Positions 5,497 to 7,978 of a stretch of DNA of 7,978 bases are shown piece by piece. Both the position numbers and the translations under genes were made by a program. Source of the stretch: Anaerolineaceae bacterium UBA5365 (GTDB lineage Bacteria > Chloroflexota > Anaerolineae > Anaerolineales > Anaerolineaceae). Within the stretch, counting starts at the first letter, position 1. Each line of letters opens with the position of its first letter. A model generated the notes under the pieces. It had not been told where the DNA came from. It worked only from the letters and a program-made list of their open reading frames with translations, and made no database searches. The stretch lies in NCBI GenBank assembly GCA_002407905.1, contig DHPL01000048.1, forward strand, positions 1 to 7,978, in the 5' to 3' direction.

Positions 5497-6645
5497 ATGA
5501 AGATCGTGATCGCACCGGATTCATTCAAAGGCTCCTTGACTGCCCTGGAGGTAGCCGAACGGATTCAGATCGGCTTTCAGCGGGTTTTTCCGGACGCCCA
5601 TTTCACCAGTCTTCCGCTTTCAGATGGCGGTGAAGGCTTTGTAGAATCGCTTTTACATGCTGCCGCGCAGGTGGAATATCGCTCCGCACAAGTCAGCGAC
5701 CCCTTGGGCAGGCCGATCGAGGTGAAGTATGCCCTGATCGATGGGCATACAGCAGTGCTGGACCTGGCCAGGGCCTCCGGCCTGATATTGCTTAAGCCGG
5801 AAGAGCGCGACCCGCTGAGTGCCAGCACCTACGGGACCGGGCAGTTGATTCGGGCAGCCATCAGCCAGGGCGCCACGCAGGTCTTTCTGGGTTTGGGCGG
5901 CTCCGCCACCAATGATGGCGGCAGCGGTCTGCTGCAAGCCCTGGGGTTTGAACTCCTGGATGCCGCCGGGAAAGGCATTGGCTATGGCGGGGGCAGCCTG
6001 GCAAAACTAAGCCGAATCCGGGCGCCGCAGGTACCCGAGGAAGTTCTCAACACGCAGTTCATCCTGGCCACCGATGTTACCAACCCACTCCTGGGAGACC
6101 AGGGCGCTACCGCGGTCTTTGGCCCCCAAAAGGGTGCTTCTGGCCAGGTTTTGGCGGATCTCGAAGCCGGGATGACCAATTGGGAAAAAGCGGTTACAGA
6201 CTTTACGGGCAAAGCCCTGGGCCAGGTGGCGGGCACCGGTGCCGCGGGAGGCACGGCTTACGGCGTCCTGAGTTTTCTTAACACCCGCATCGTCAGCGGG
6301 TTGGATTTCCTCCTCGATTTCATCGAGTTTGAGAAAATAGTTGAAGGGGCGGATTTGGTAATCACCGGTGAGGGCCGCATGGACGGGCAGTCCCGCTTTG
6401 GTAAGGTGCCGGTGGGGGTGGCCCGCAGGGTCAAACAAAGGTCTGGAGTGCCCGTGATCGCGATCAACGGCAGCATCGAAGGCGAGAACAGCTGGGTTTA
6501 CGAGGAAGGGCTGGACGCGGTTTTTTCAAGCGTGCAATCCGTGACCAGGCTTGAAACAGCGCTGGAAAACGCGGGCGAGAACCTGGTTATCGCGGCTGAA
6601 CGCGCAGCGCGGGCGCTAGTGGTGCTCGCTAAGGACAAAGCCTAA
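5497..6645 (+). CDS. glxK: Glycerate kinase (GarK/GlxK family)
   Basis: The enzyme phosphorylates D-glycerate with ATP; GarK/GlxK-type members characteristically give 2-phosphoglycerate, feeding glyoxylate- or serine-derived carbon into glycolysis. The 382 residues match the usual family length. Conserved blocks in order: IAPDSFKGSL (5-14), SDGGEGF (42-48), GLGGSATNDGGSG (132-144), ATDVTNPLLG (191-200), VFGPQKGA (207-214), GTGAAGGTAYG (246-256) and DLVITGEGRMDGQS (286-299) followed by GKVPVGVA (302-309). It should be cytoplasmic. The start is supported by GGAGG at 5484-5488, eight bases before the ATG. The gene stands alone, with a terminator and promoter upstream and a convergent gene downstream, so no pathway partner is visible. 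The symbol reflects the family; which paralogue name applies (garK, glxK) cannot be decided here. Confidence 0.94.
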   Translation: MKIVIAPDSFKGSLTALEVAERIQIGFQRVFPDAHFTSLPLSDGGEGFVESLLHAAAQVEYRSAQVSDPLGRPIEVKYALIDGHTAVLDLARASGLILLKPEERDPLSASTYGTGQLIRAAISQGATQVFLGLGGSATNDGGSGLLQALGFELLDAAGKGIGYGGGSLAKLSRIRAPQVPEEVLNTQFILATDVTNPLLGDQGATAVFGPQKGASGQVLADLEAGMTNWEKAVTDFTGKALGQVAGTGAAGGTAYGVLSFLNTRIVSGLDFLLDFIEFEKIVEGADLVITGEGRMDGQSRFGKVPVGVARRVKQRSGVPVIAINGSIEGENSWVYEEGLDAVFSSVQSVTRLETALENAGENLVIAAERAARALVVLAKDKA

Positions 6646-6684
6646 GCTATCCGTTCGGCCGTAAGTTCAATTCAAGAGATTTAG

Positions 6685-6698
6685 CCTTCGCCGGAAGG
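6685..6698. repeat. Small hairpin between the convergent genes
   Basis: CCTTC and GAAGG are exact reverse complements around GCCG, in the 135-base space between the glycerate kinase stop and the end of the minus-strand nuclease gene. Neither strand shows a T-run directly after it, so it would be a weak terminator at most. I see no better terminator in this gap; an imperfect inverted repeat (about 6719-6753) also lacks a T-run. Confidence 0.3.
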
Positions 6699-6780
6699 AA
6701 AGTTGCCAATCCAGGGGCCGGTCATTTGGCAGCAACCAATCCATAATGGCCGCCTGCGCCTGATTACCCTCAAACCCAAA

Positions 6781-7977
6781 CTACAACTCGAAAACCTGTC
6801 CCTTTTCAGCATAAATGGCCTCCGGAAGGGCCCCGCTTTCACGCATTTTTGCCGCCAGGGCCATGGCCGGCTCTTCCTCCGCGTGGAAGAGGATCAGCTT
6901 TTTCAGGCTGTCCTTGGTAGCCAGAGCGTATTCCATCAGAATATCCTGCCCGGCATGGGCGCTCAACCCATCGATCTGCACCACCTCGGCCTTACGGAAG
7001 TACTCCTCGCCGAAGATCTTGATCTTCGTGGCCCCTTCGGATAAACGCCGGCCCAAAGTGTCCGGTGCCTGCCAGGAGATGATCAGGACGGTGTTGCGCC
7101 CATCTTCGATATTGTTTTTCAGATGGTGCAGGATGCGCCCGCTTTCAGCCATCCCGCTGGCAGAGATGATCACCATCGGCTCATCAAACTCGTTGAGCGC
7201 CTTGCTCTCATCCACGCTGCGGGTGAGAATCACATTATCGAACTCCAGGCCTTTCATGCGGTGCTGGGCAATAAATTGCCAGGTTTCATCATCGTAGCAC
7301 TCGGTATGCTTGCGATAAATATCGGAGGCATTCACTGCCAGGGGGCTGTCCACCACCACCGGGATGTCGGGGATATCGCCTTTTTCCATGCCCTCGCTCA
7401 GCAGATAGCTCAGGTTCTGGGTACGGCCCACCGCAAAGGCAGGCACAATCACCTTACCCCCGCGCCGGGCAGTGCGGGTGATCACGCTGGTCAGCGCTTC
7501 GTAGGCGTCTTCCAGGTCCAGGTGGGCTTTATCACCATAGGTGCTTTCCATAACCAGGTAATCCGCTTTTTCCGGGTAAACCGGGTCGCGCAGAATCGGT
7601 GTGGCCGGCCGGCCGATATCGCCGGAGAACCAAAGCCGTTTGGGCTGGCCGTCGTCCACCCAATCGATGCACACTGCCGATGAGCCCAAAATATGTCCCG
7701 CGTCGCGCAGGGTCACCTTCACGCCGGGAATGGGCTCAAAAGGCGCGTTGTACCAGATGGTGCGGAAAAGCGGTTCGGTGGCCAGGGCGTCCTTTTGAGT
7801 GTACAGCGGCTCCATGGGCGGCAGGCCCTTGCGCTTGCGCTTCTTGTTCACGTACTCGATATCCTGCTCCTGGATGTGGGCAGAGTCGCGCAGCATAATA
7901 TTTGCCAGGTCCACCGTTGCGGAGGTGGCGTAAATGTTGCCGCTGAACCCTTGCTTGACCAGGTTGGGGATGTTGCC
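6781..7977 (-). CDS. Beta-CASP metallo-beta-lactamase-fold RNA-processing nuclease, C-terminal 398 residues (5' end outside window)
   Basis: The protein belongs to the bacterial/archaeal relatives of CPSF73/Ysh1 (COG1236 type), zinc-dependent nucleases that cut or trim RNA. The minus-strand frame stays open from the right edge (GNIPNLVKQGFSGNIYATSAT...) to the stop at 6783-6781, so GTG 7914 is only an internal codon. Counting from the first visible residue, motifs are the metal-ligand His in AGHILGSS (about 93-100), Asp in FSGDIGRP (117-124), beta-CASP motif A in MESTYGD (143-149), the beta-CASP segment VPAFAVGRTQ (178-187), motif B His in IDGLSAHAGQ (335-344), and motif C His in LFHAEEEP (363-370). 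The HxHxDH loop, expected roughly 70 residues from the N-terminus, lies beyond the edge. Two local variants differ from the commonest forms: SAHAGQ for SAHADQ and FHAEEE for VHGE. The gene converges on glycerate kinase. Endo- versus exonuclease activity cannot be told from sequence. Confidence 0.93.
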   Translation of the reverse strand, partial: GNIPNLVKQGFSGNIYATSATVDLANIMLRDSAHIQEQDIEYVNKKRKRKGLPPMEPLYTQKDALATEPLFRTIWYNAPFEPIPGVKVTLRDAGHILGSSAVCIDWVDDGQPKRLWFSGDIGRPATPILRDPVYPEKADYLVMESTYGDKAHLDLEDAYEALTSVITRTARRGGKVIVPAFAVGRTQNLSYLLSEGMEKGDIPDIPVVVDSPLAVNASDIYRKHTECYDDETWQFIAQHRMKGLEFDNVILTRSVDESKALNEFDEPMVIISASGMAESGRILHHLKNNIEDGRNTVLIISWQAPDTLGRRLSEGATKIKIFGEEYFRKAEVVQIDGLSAHAGQDILMEYALATKDSLKKLILFHAEEEPAMALAAKMRESGALPEAIYAEKGQVFEL

Positions 7978-7978
7978 G

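Noticed and set aside
6686..6710. CCGGAAGGAA followed by AGTTGCC resembles the conserved tip of bacterial SRP RNA (domain IV with its GGAA tetraloop).
   Set aside because: The complementary 5' strand needed for the domain IV internal loops (an AGGTC-like segment) is missing; the bases before the tip read CCTTCG, and no longer stem encloses it. The likeness is probably chance.
6703..7044. A 113-codon plus-strand frame at the end of the convergent pair.
   Set aside because: Most of it is antisense to the nuclease C-terminus, it lacks a Shine-Dalgarno sequence, and no domain is visible.
7123..7683. A 186-codon plus-strand frame opposite the beta-CASP nuclease.
   Set aside because: The minus-strand frame carries a full set of family motifs across this span; the plus-strand frame is its shadow.

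Overview
The window looks like an ordinary chromosomal housekeeping segment of a free-living bacterium with moderately high G+C. My best guess is a member of the Chloroflexota, class Anaerolineae. That placement is inferred from the general character of the proteins (a DnaA with a short linker, a LabA-like NYN protein, a beta-CASP RNA nuclease) and from the promoter style; no marker here proves it. There are no insertion sequences, phage genes, CRISPR arrays, tRNAs or rRNAs that I can recognise.

Layout from left to right: (1) the 3' end of an unrecognised plus-strand gene (to 403). (2) A two-gene operon (485-2939) with overlapping reading frames: a polytopic flippase-like membrane protein of the lysylphosphatidylglycerol-synthase TM / UPF0104 family, followed by an FAD-dependent oxidoreductase of the amine-oxidase/protoporphyrinogen-oxidase-like superfamily. 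The two are probably co-translated and may act on a lipid or lipid-linked substrate, but the substrate cannot be read from the sequence. (3) A 438-base A+T-richer gap (2940-3377) with several inverted repeats, including a strong hairpin at 3160-3192, and a probable dnaA promoter. (4) dnaA, the replication initiator (3378-4730), complete in all recognisable motifs. (5) A NYN-domain putative ribonuclease (4808-5329) in the place where dnaN often sits, followed by two consecutive hairpin terminators. (6) A glycerate kinase (5497-6645) with its own promoter and ribosome-binding site. (7) On the minus strand, converging on it, the C-terminal 398 residues of a beta-CASP metallo-beta-lactamase-fold RNA-processing nuclease whose start lies beyond the right edge.

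The most interesting non-coding signal is a consistent start architecture. The flippase-like gene and the NYN gene have a -10-like hexamer (TACAAT, TAGAAT) only 7 and 6 bases before the ATG and no Shine-Dalgarno sequence, so both are probably transcribed leaderless. The oxidoreductase, dnaA and glycerate kinase genes have clear Shine-Dalgarno sequences. I do not see a novel multi-gene system; the points worth following up are the leaderless starts, the dnaA upstream region without a canonical DnaA-box cluster, and the dnaA-NYN neighbourhood.
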